NCBI GenBank assembly: GCA_002355455.1
Contig: AP017375.1
Location: 3,100,001 to 3,164,000, forward strand
Source: Stanieria sp. NIES-3757
GTDB taxonomy: Bacteria > Cyanobacteriota > Cyanobacteriia > Cyanobacteriales > Xenococcaceae
Length of the DNA stretch: 64,000 nucleotides
Direction: 5' to 3'
The notes below the pieces were generated by a model, which had not been told where the DNA came from, did no database searches, and saw nothing but the letters and a program-made list of their open reading frames with translations. Shown piece by piece: positions 9,755 through 16,685 of the stretch (positions within the stretch are counted from its first letter, which is position 1; each line of letters opens with the position of its first letter). A program made the translations under genes and the position numbers.

Positions 9755-10060
9755 TTAACTGCGCAAACTTTGATATCGATAGAAGTTAAACATATCGAAT
9801 AATCCGCCCACTACACTGCCAACGATACCTAGAATAATTACACCAATTAGTGGTTGTCCGTTACCAAAAACAGCTAAAAAATTTAAAATTCCAATTGCGC
9901 CAGTTTGCCCTAATACTCCAACACCAGGTATATGACTAACAATTAATAAAATTCCTAACATAACTCCGAAAAAAATTATGGGAGTACTAAAACTCATTAG
10001 TGCGGTTACTAGAAGAGAAATTAGGAAATTATTTAAAATTCTCGTATTGTAACTTGTCAT
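9755..10060 (-). CDS. Small membrane protein of unknown function
   Basis: The 101-aa protein has three hydrophobic stretches: about residues 10-45, 50-66 and 70-90. The loop holds a Gly-rich HIPGVGVLGQTGAIG. I do not recognise the family. It is transcribed toward the M48 gene 112 bp away, and its own upstream is about 370 bp without a gene. Confidence 0.6.
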   Translation of the reverse strand: MTSYNTRILNNFLISLLVTALMSFSTPIIFFGVMLGILLIVSHIPGVGVLGQTGAIGILNFLAVFGNGQPLIGVIILGIVGSVVGGLFDMFNFYRYQSLRS

Positions 10061-10430
10061 GTTTTTATCGCCTAGGTTAGCTTTTTGTGCCTATTTACTA
10101 CAATAGGCGTAAAGTCTACATCGGGATGGAAATTTCAAGAATCTTAAATTTTTCTTAAAAAAAATCTAAGACTTTAGTTACTTATTTGATACATTTAGAT
10201 CGATTTGCAAAAAAGTATCTTAAATTACATATAACCTAAAAAATTGTACTAGACAGTATTGCTGGTCACAACTCAAACAAGATCGCAGTCTGGCTTTAAA
10301 GTAGATTAAATAACAATTTCAAGCAATAAATCAGTGCTGCAAAGAGTTTTACAAGCTCAAAAATTAAGCATAATTATCTACAAAGTCTGACAATTTACAA
10401 TCTTACATTGAATGATTTACATTTAATTAA
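10061..10430. other. Intergenic stretch without recognised features
   Basis: Between a small membrane protein gene and a decayed dehydrogenase lies AT-rich sequence with no open frame or hairpin that I can support. Confidence 0.5.
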
Positions 10431-11091
10431 ATGAATCGCTCTGTTTTTATTGCTTTACTTTGGGGTTTAATTTTAATTACTTTATTTATATTTAGATTTA
10501 ATTTTGTATCAATTGCAACCTTGTTTTTGTCGGGATATTCAAGGCGATCGCAAAATGTTAATTATTAATATTGGTCAGGCTTTTATTGAAGAAATTAACT
10601 TAGAAATTAAAGGAGCTAATTATGGTTGAGGAGAAAGAGAAGGTACATGGTTAATCACAGAAGAAAACGAAAACGTTTTATATCCTTTACCAGAAAATGA
10701 TCGCCAGTTTAACTATATTTATCCCGTAGCTCAATAGGACCATGATCGACCAGCCAATATTCAAAGTAAATACCTAGTCGCGATCGCAGGAGGATATGTT
10801 TATCGTGGAAAAGCTATTCCTGAATTATTTGATCAGTATATTTTTGCTGATTTTGGTAGAGATGCCCGCTTTTTTCTCGTTCCTGTTGATGAATTAATCT
10901 TAGGTAAACAAGCAACTATTAAACAATTAAGAATTATTCAAAATAATCAAGAAATTTCTTAGTTAGATTGAGTCAATCAACAACGTTCTGATGTTAGTTT
11001 GGAAGTTGATGAAACAGGAAAGATTTATATTACGTCTAAAAGTGATGGCAAAATCAGAAAAATTATTGCCAAAGAATCTTCAACTTATTAA
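10431..11091 (+). pseudogene. Decayed PQQ-dependent glucose/sorbosone dehydrogenase
   Basis: One frame from about 10510 to 11091 reads as the C-terminal third of a glucose/sorbosone dehydrogenase. It has INIGQAFIEEIN, then GANYG with a TGA stop where Trp is expected before GEREGTW, then YPVAQ with a TAG before DHDRP, then AGGYVYRGKAIPELFDQYIF and a last part broken by TAG and TGA. There are at least four in-frame stops and no frameshift in this part. A separate 46-codon frame from the ATG at 10431 gives a hydrophobic, signal-like start that may be the original N-terminus, joined after a large internal deletion. The ancestral protein was an exported, PQQ-binding beta-propeller sugar oxidase. 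It is now non-functional. Confidence 0.82.
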
Positions 11092-11099
11092 GAAAAACT

Positions 11100-11825
11100 A
11101 TGCGGTTCAATTATCTGCTGTCCAAATTTCGTTACGTGATTGTGATGGGAATAGTTATGATTGGTTTGGCTTTACCCTTTAAAGCAAGTGCTGCCGAACA
11201 AGTAGTTTCTACCTTAACTGTCACGGGACAAGGAACTGAAAAAATAGCTACTACTCTCACCAATATTCAATTAGGAGTAGAAATTCAAGGTAAAACTGCT
11301 ACCGAAGTCCAACAACAAATTGCCGAACAAACTGATAGTTTAGTTAAATTTTTGCGATCGCGTCAGGTTGAACAGCTACAAACTACAGGTATTCAACTAC
11401 AGCCTAATTATGACTATGGTAATGAACAAAGAAAACTAATTGGTTATGTGGGCATTAATACCCTTAGTTTTCGTCTCAGCACGGAAAAATTAGGTGATTT
11501 AATCGACCAAGCTGTTCAAGCAGGTGCAACCAGAATTGATAGTATTAGTTTTAGTGCTAGTGACGAAGCTGTCGCTAATGCCCAAAAACAAGCCTTAACC
11601 AAAGCAGTTCAAGATGCTCAAGCTCAGGCTGATGCTGTGTTACAAGCCTTAAATTTAACTGCTAAATCCATTGTAACTATTCAAATTAATGGAGCTAATC
11701 CTCCTCAACCTCTAATTGTTCAAAATGCAGCCTTTAGCGATCGCGCTCAAGCTAAAGTTAGCACTCCTATTATTGGTGGAGAGCAAGCAGTAGAAGCGTC
11801 AGTAACTCTCCAAATTGGTTACTAA
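11100..11825 (+). CDS. Exported SIMPL-domain (DUF541) protein
   Basis: The 241-aa protein has an N-terminal signal peptide (about 1-31, cleavage near ASAAEQ) and then one SIMPL/DUF541 domain over the rest. Typical blocks are visible: LTVTGQGTEKIATTLTNIQLGVE, the Gln/Asn-rich YDYGNEQRKLIGYVGINTLSF, and the ASDEAVANAQKQALTKAVQDA helix. SIMPL proteins are periplasmic or outer-membrane associated and of poorly known role; one family member, BP26, forms channel-like oligomers. The start lies 8 bp after the dehydrogenase remnant, and the gene may use a promoter inside it. Confidence 0.85.
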   Translation: MRFNYLLSKFRYVIVMGIVMIGLALPFKASAAEQVVSTLTVTGQGTEKIATTLTNIQLGVEIQGKTATEVQQQIAEQTDSLVKFLRSRQVEQLQTTGIQLQPNYDYGNEQRKLIGYVGINTLSFRLSTEKLGDLIDQAVQAGATRIDSISFSASDEAVANAQKQALTKAVQDAQAQADAVLQALNLTAKSIVTIQINGANPPQPLIVQNAAFSDRAQAKVSTPIIGGEQAVEASVTLQIGY

Positions 11826-11942
11826 TTGGGATTTAACCATGATTGATTTAATTAGAAAATAATTTTTTCTGAGGGGTCTAGATTCAAGGGTGTATTTGCT
11901 AATAATTTATAATTTTTTTAACAACCACCTCAATAAAAAATC

Positions 11943-12650
11943 ATGGTTCCCTTAAAGGATGAAAATCCAGTTAAAATTACGCCTTACCTCACCTATACTC
12001 TAATTGCGATTAATATCATTGTTTTCTTCTATGAAATCAGCTTAAATCCCAGACAATTAGAAATCTTTTTTCATTTATTTGCCGTTGTTCCCAAAGAATT
12101 AACCGCGAGTTTTAGTGGAGTTACATTAGCTCAACCCGTACCAGAAAGCTTGACTCTAGTTACCTCCCAGTTTCTTCATGCTAGTATTGCCCATCTGGGT
12201 TTTAATATGTTGTTTCTGTGGATTTTTGGCAACAACATCGAAGAAGAACTAGGCAGGGTCAAATATTTGATCTTTTATTTAAGTTGTGGCGTTTTAGCTG
12301 CCTTAACTCAATGGTACTTCTCTGCAATGTCTAATGTTCCATCTTTGGGTGCTTCAGGTGCGATCGCAGGGGTAATGGGAGCCTATATACTTAAATTTCC
12401 TTCCGCCAAAATTATCACCGTCATCCCCTTGGGTTTCTTTTTTCCTACTTTTCGAGTCTCCGCAATTTATTTCTTAGGTTTTTGGTTCCTCGAACAAGCT
12501 TTCAATGGTATAGCTTCTTTAGAAGTTAATACTAGCGTTGGCATGGAAAACGGTGGCGTAGCTTATTGGGCGCACGCAGGCGGTTTTATTTTTGGTGCAG
12601 TCTTAGGTCCTCTTTTAGGATTGTTTTATGAGCGTTCAGAGCAATATTAA
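11943..12650 (+). CDS. Rhomboid intramembrane serine protease
   Basis: The 235-aa protein has six or seven membrane helices. The rhomboid active site is complete: nucleophile S138 in GASGAIAG, general base H211 in AHAGGFIFG, and the oxyanion-side HLGFN motif with N88. It cleaves membrane proteins within the bilayer; substrates in cyanobacteria are unknown. It sits 66 bp upstream of hisF on the same strand, but with a recognisable gap, so co-transcription is possible rather than shown. Confidence 0.92.
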   Translation: MVPLKDENPVKITPYLTYTLIAINIIVFFYEISLNPRQLEIFFHLFAVVPKELTASFSGVTLAQPVPESLTLVTSQFLHASIAHLGFNMLFLWIFGNNIEEELGRVKYLIFYLSCGVLAALTQWYFSAMSNVPSLGASGAIAGVMGAYILKFPSAKIITVIPLGFFFPTFRVSAIYFLGFWFLEQAFNGIASLEVNTSVGMENGGVAYWAHAGGFIFGAVLGPLLGLFYERSEQY

Positions 12651-12715
12651 AAAATGTATTGACAATTAACAAATAATAAGAAATACTGAGCCGATCAGAA
12701 AACTTTATTTAACCC

Positions 12716-13486
12716 ATGCTTGCTAAACGAATTTTACCTTGTCTAGATGTTAATGCCGGACGAGTAGTTAAAGGTGTTAACTTTGTCGATCTTAAAGATG
12801 CTGGTGACCCTGTTGAGTTAGCCAAAATTTATAATGATGCAGGAGCAGACGAATTAGTTTTCCTAGATATTACTGCAACTCATGAAGACCGCGACACAAT
12901 TGTTGATGTAGTTTATCGTACAGCCGAACAAGTATTTATTCCTCTAACTGTCGGTGGTGGAATTCAATCCTTAGAAAATATTAAAAAATTGTTAAGAGCA
13001 GGGGCAGATAAAGTAAGCATCAATTCGGCTGCGGTTAAAAATCCCAACTTTATTAATCAGGCAAGCGATCGCTTTGGGAAACAATGTATCGTCGTCGCAA
13101 TCGATGCTAGAAGGCGCAAAGACTCTAACAATCCAGGTTGGGATGTCTATGTTAGAGGTGGAAGAGAAAATACAGGAATAGATGCGATCAAATGGGCAAA
13201 AGAATTAGAACAGCGAGGTGCAGGAGAACTCTTAGTTACCAGCATGGATGGCGATGGAACTCAAGCTGGATATGATTTAGAACTCACTCGTACCATTGCC
13301 GAACAAGTAGAAATTCCTGTAATTGCTTCTGGTGGTGCAGGAAATTGTCAGCATATTTATGAAGCTCTTACTGAAGGTAAAGCAGAAGCTGCTCTATTGG
13401 CTTCCCTATTACATTATGGGCAATTAACTATTGCTGATGTCAAAGCTTATCTACAGCAACATCAGGTTTCAGTTAGAGAAGTTTAA
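12716..13486 (+). CDS. hisF: Imidazole glycerol phosphate synthase subunit HisF
   Basis: The 256-aa TIM barrel has the HisF hallmarks: [20 protein letters not shown] with catalytic D11, VGGGI phosphate loop, and D130 in VVAIDARR. HisF receives ammonia from HisH and converts PRFAR to imidazole-glycerol phosphate and AICAR in histidine synthesis. The C-terminal phosphate loop IASGGAG is intact. It is a housekeeping gene and marks the left flank as core chromosome. Confidence 0.97.
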   Translation: MLAKRILPCLDVNAGRVVKGVNFVDLKDAGDPVELAKIYNDAGADELVFLDITATHEDRDTIVDVVYRTAEQVFIPLTVGGGIQSLENIKKLLRAGADKVSINSAAVKNPNFINQASDRFGKQCIVVAIDARRRKDSNNPGWDVYVRGGRENTGIDAIKWAKELEQRGAGELLVTSMDGDGTQAGYDLELTRTIAEQVEIPVIASGGAGNCQHIYEALTEGKAEAALLASLLHYGQLTIADVKAYLQQHQVSVREV

Positions 13487-13583
13487 CACCCTTGGTTTTT
13501 ACAAAAGTTAAAAACTTAGAAAATATAACCCCTTTGCTAAAAATTGTGTATTAAAATAGACTAAAGTTTACATTTTGTAAAAA

Positions 13584-13766
13584 ATGCTGATCCCTATTCT
13601 CATATTTGATGTTGCTTTGGTTGCCTGGTCACTGCATTTGATGCAAGAAGCCCTAGCGCAACAAGAATTCTCACTAATGTTAGCAGGTATGCTGGTTGCT
13701 GCTTCTGCTGCTGCGATGATGGTTGTTTATTTTCTCATGGGCAATTGTTTAAGCCATTTAATTTAA
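13584..13766 (+). CDS. Two-helix small membrane protein, unknown
   Basis: A 60-aa frame encodes two hydrophobic helices (residues 1-20 and 30-53) joined by a short polar turn (MQEALAQQEF). It lies between hisF and the tRNA-Ala gene, on the same strand as both. I do not recognise a family; its hydrophobic pattern and clean ATG suggest a real gene. Confidence 0.5.
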   Translation: MLIPILIFDVALVAWSLHLMQEALAQQEFSLMLAGMLVAASAAAMMVVYFLMGNCLSHLI

Positions 13767-13823
13767 CTTTCTTACTCTTGACTAAAGTCGTCTTTTTAAG
13801 GCATGATAATATACGCTACTCAA

Positions 13824-13896
13824 GGGGCTATAACTCAGTTGGTAGAGTGTCACAATGGCATTGTGAAAGTCACCGGTTCGAGTCCGGTTAGCTCCA
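13824..13896 (+). tRNA. tRNA-Ala (anticodon GGC)
   Basis: A full 73-nt cloverleaf folds: acceptor GGGGCTA/TAGCTCC with the G3-U70 wobble pair that identifies alanine tRNAs, D-arm ACTC/GAGT, anticodon stem TCACA/TGTGA with loop ATGGCAT (anticodon GGC), T-arm ACCGG/CCGGT with TTCGAGT, and discriminator A. CCA is not encoded. The transposon begins 32 bp downstream, so this gene is the probable TnsD attachment site. Confidence 0.96.
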
Positions 13897-13928
13897 TCTG
13901 TTGTAAATTCAATTATTAAATGTTGTGT

Positions 13929-14001
13929 TGTCACTGGAAGCATAACTTTTCCGCCACGGAAAGCTTATACTTCTAATGCACTGCGGAAATCTTATACTTC
14001 C
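13929..14001. repeat. Transposon left end with three TnsB-type sites
   Basis: The terminal site (13936-13953, minus orientation) is part of the inverted repeat. Two more copies of the motif CGGAAA-N2-TTAT-N-CTTC lie at 13957-13974 and 13984-14001 but point the other way. The motif is partly palindromic (CGGAA...TTCCG in the third copy). Confidence 0.8.
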
Positions 14002-14063
14002 GATGCACGATAATCAATACTTAGATAGAAATATTATAGTTAATAACTAAAAAGGTTTCTGGT

Positions 14064-14104
14064 ATCGTGCGTTGACGCAGTGGCTCGCTTTGCGAGATCG
14101 CAAC
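14064..14104. repeat. Small palindromic repeat inside left end
   Basis: CTCGC-ttt-GCGAG (14084-14096) lies in a GC-rich patch ending in a GATCGC motif, unlike the AT-rich surroundings. It resembles the other small palindromes described in this element and is probably a dispersed cyanobacterial palindrome. Confidence 0.5.
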
Positions 14105-14135
14105 AAAAGGCAAACTAAAATGATAACTGAAGCAA

Positions 14136-15503
14136 TTATTTAAAATTTAATTCTTGTTTTGCTTTGGTAAAGGCTTTTTTCACTTCCTCATATCTCAATA
14201 GTCCAGGTCGAGAAATTAGCTTTTCTACTTTATTGTGACTGGGATATTTCCCTTCACTATGCAGTTGTTTGACAGCTTCTCGTACTTCCTGACAAGAACT
14301 CTCGATCGCTTGTCGATGTGTGGCTTTTCTGTGTTTGGTGTAGTTGGCTGAGATTACTCGACATAGTTCAGGAAAATGCCTGGATATAGTCCGTCGCTGA
14401 AATTGTAAATCTCTTGCTACTTGTTCCATAGAAGGAGGAGGTATAGTTTCTTTTTTTATGACTTGCTCTAAATATTCTTTTATTTTATCGAGTTCTAGAA
14501 CTTTACTCTTAGCTTTTGATTTTAACTCAGGTGGAGAAGCGATTAAATGTACTTTTTCTGATTCTATTAAATTTTCTTGAGTCAAAAAATTCCAAACTGA
14601 TACTTTTAAACCATAACAAATACGTAATAACATTTCTAAAGTAGGCTGATTTTTTCCTTTACACCATAACCAAACAGTATTTTTTGGCATTTCTAACTGA
14701 CGGGCTAAAGCTGCAATATTTCCCTCAGCGTTTTGTTGAGCGTATCTCATCAAAGATTGACTAATAGTATTTTTAGACCAGGTAACATCACGAGATGAGT
14801 TTTTTATCAGTAACTCTTCAAGATTTTTACTAACCCAAAGATGCCAATTTAGTGTTTCATCTTTTTCCTTAGCCAGTAAACTTTGATCGTATGCTTTCAA
14901 TTCTCCTAGCCACTGTCCACACTGAGAACAGTAACCAGGACGAGTTTTCCAAGCAAGATGATAATTTTTTTTTAAACAGTAAGGACAGAATTCTTGAAGA
15001 GGCAAATTGTGAATAGAACATACGGCTACAGTTTTTAATTTCCAAATCAAAGGTTCGTATATTTCTTCGCTGCGTGTGTGACAATTTCTATAGCATTGAG
15101 GACACCACAATTTATAATCATGAAGTAATTTTCGTGAAGGAATTAATTCTGATAGATTTGTCAAAGTTAGTAACGAAAGCCGATTTTGAAAAGTAAGCTT
15201 TTCTAAAGCATTAACAATATCTAATCCCATTACACCAGTGCCATTAATAGCATCAGTAAAACTATATAGCTTATGTATATCAGCACTACTATATTTTTTA
15301 TCAATAACCGAGCTTACAACCCTTTCCATTAAAATTCCAGGATAAACACAATGAGCTAATGCAAGTCGAGAAATGTAACTGGTAAGACTTTCAATTAAGG
15401 AATTGCCTATCCCTATAGGAGTAATAGAATACAACTTGCTAGACCTTTCAGGTGTACATTGTAATTTTAGGGAGCGATATTTTTTGAAGATTTTATCCTG
15501 CAT
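14136..15503 (-). CDS. tnsD: TnsD: site-selecting TniQ-family protein
   Basis: The 455-aa protein begins with a TniQ domain (ESLTSYISRLA around residue 40) and two zinc-binding clusters (CPQC, CSIHNLPLQEFCPYC, CSQCGQWLG, about 135-205). It continues with a helix-turn-helix (IAALARQLEMPKNTVWLW, about 265-285) and a long C-terminal region with more helical DNA-binding-like segments. The extra C-terminal 115 or so residues distinguish it from the 340-aa TniQ at the other end. TnsD proteins bind a fixed chromosomal att site and recruit TnsC; the tRNA-Ala gene beside the element is the likely site. Its start overlaps the tnsC 3' end by 11 bp, so the two are translationally coupled. Confidence 0.9.
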   Translation of the reverse strand: MQDKIFKKYRSLKLQCTPERSSKLYSITPIGIGNSLIESLTSYISRLALAHCVYPGILMERVVSSVIDKKYSSADIHKLYSFTDAINGTGVMGLDIVNALEKLTFQNRLSLLTLTNLSELIPSRKLLHDYKLWCPQCYRNCHTRSEEIYEPLIWKLKTVAVCSIHNLPLQEFCPYCLKKNYHLAWKTRPGYCSQCGQWLGELKAYDQSLLAKEKDETLNWHLWVSKNLEELLIKNSSRDVTWSKNTISQSLMRYAQQNAEGNIAALARQLEMPKNTVWLWCKGKNQPTLEMLLRICYGLKVSVWNFLTQENLIESEKVHLIASPPELKSKAKSKVLELDKIKEYLEQVIKKETIPPPSMEQVARDLQFQRRTISRHFPELCRVISANYTKHRKATHRQAIESSCQEVREAVKQLHSEGKYPSHNKVEKLISRPGLLRYEEVKKAFTKAKQELNFK

Positions 15504-16683
15504 CTTTATCTATTCCTACTCGATCGCGTTTAGCTCTACGTTGACCGACAGCTTGTTTAGATTTTGGTTTTTGACTAGCTGTTTGATTTGCTCCTGAATA
15601 AGATTGAGATATTGGTTGTGTCCTAGAAATAGGCTCAATACCTAATTCAAGCTCTGTACGAAGTTTTTCAACTTCTCCTTCGATCGCAGCGTAGTTGTTT
15701 TCACCCTCTTTGATTTTTTTGAGGATATTGCGACACTGACCGATAGACAAAGCTCGTCGTTCTAAATGCTTAAGAGTAACTGTTTTTGCTTCGTCCTCCA
15801 TCGCATCGGCAAAAGCATTTCTTGTCCAATTTTTAAGTATTCCTACACAACCCAAACTTCGCTCATAAAGATATTCCCAATCAGATACAAAATCTGGCTC
15901 TTCTTCAATGGGAATCTGAGTCTGAAAATTCCAGACAATACTTTGCCAATCTTCTCTATCTTCAATAAATTTGGCATCATAGCGAGGTAAGTGAATGTAA
16001 AGACTTCTTCTGCTCAATTGATCGCCAATATCATGAAGAGTCAACAGATCGTATGTACCGATCAATCCATGTAAAACTTCTGTTCGGTTAGCCAAAGACT
16101 TGATCGCTTCTGGTACTTCTGTCAGTTTACGTCCACTGGCAACCGCCAGCATATGATGAGCCTCGTCTATAAAAAAAATCTGTGGATGGCGGTGTTTTAA
16201 AGCTTGCTCTAATGCCCAACCTAAATCGGTTTCTAAGATTCTCGATTTAATTGCCAATTTTCCTTCATCAGTCCGATAAATACCATCGACCCCATAATTA
16301 ATTTTGTTTTTGATAAATTCTTCTGGTTCGTGAAGAGCATACAAACAGCGTTTGAGGTGGTCTTTGGCATTAAATAAACCCGATTTTTGCAATACAGCTT
16401 CCACACTGGCTACTGCTAAGTGACCCATATTACTTCTAATTGATTCCCATAGTTTCTCTAAAATCCATTTTTCAGTTAGCTGTCTCAATTTAGTCTTGCC
16501 GACTCCTGTTGGACCGACAATGAAAATTAGCCTTGTTTCTCCACAATGCCGAACTAGAGGCTTGAGGTCTTCAAAAGCTCGATCTAAGAAAGGATGAGCC
16601 ATTGTATATTCATCGTAGTAATTAAGACGATGCTCTTTATTGGCTTTTAATAGCTCTAAAGGAAATTCTCTTTCTGAAGACAT
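15493..16683 (-). CDS. tnsC: TnsC: AAA+ transposition regulator
   Basis: The 396-aa protein has a Walker A motif GPTGVGKT (57-64) and Walker B FFIDEAHH (D173/E174), followed by a sensor-like segment (LHGLIGTYDLL). This is the TnsC/TniB AAA+ ATPase, which forms oligomers on DNA, connects the target selector (TnsD or TniQ-Cascade) to TnsAB, and gives target immunity. The C-terminal 60 residues are basic and Ser/Gln rich. It lies between tnsAB (2-bp gap) and tnsD (11-bp overlap), one operon on the minus strand. Confidence 0.92.
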   Translation of the reverse strand: MSSEREFPLELLKANKEHRLNYYDEYTMAHPFLDRAFEDLKPLVRHCGETRLIFIVGPTGVGKTKLRQLTEKWILEKLWESIRSNMGHLAVASVEAVLQKSGLFNAKDHLKRCLYALHEPEEFIKNKINYGVDGIYRTDEGKLAIKSRILETDLGWALEQALKHRHPQIFFIDEAHHMLAVASGRKLTEVPEAIKSLANRTEVLHGLIGTYDLLTLHDIGDQLSRRSLYIHLPRYDAKFIEDREDWQSIVWNFQTQIPIEEEPDFVSDWEYLYERSLGCVGILKNWTRNAFADAMEDEAKTVTLKHLERRALSIGQCRNILKKIKEGENNYAAIEGEVEKLRTELELGIEPISRTQPISQSYSGANQTASQKPKSKQAVGQRRAKRDRVGIDKDAG

Positions 16684-16685
16684 GA

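Noticed and set aside
15446-15460. TGTACA near the start of tnsD, as a possible left end of the V-K-like element
   Set aside because: It is within a coding region and has no repeat array beside it.
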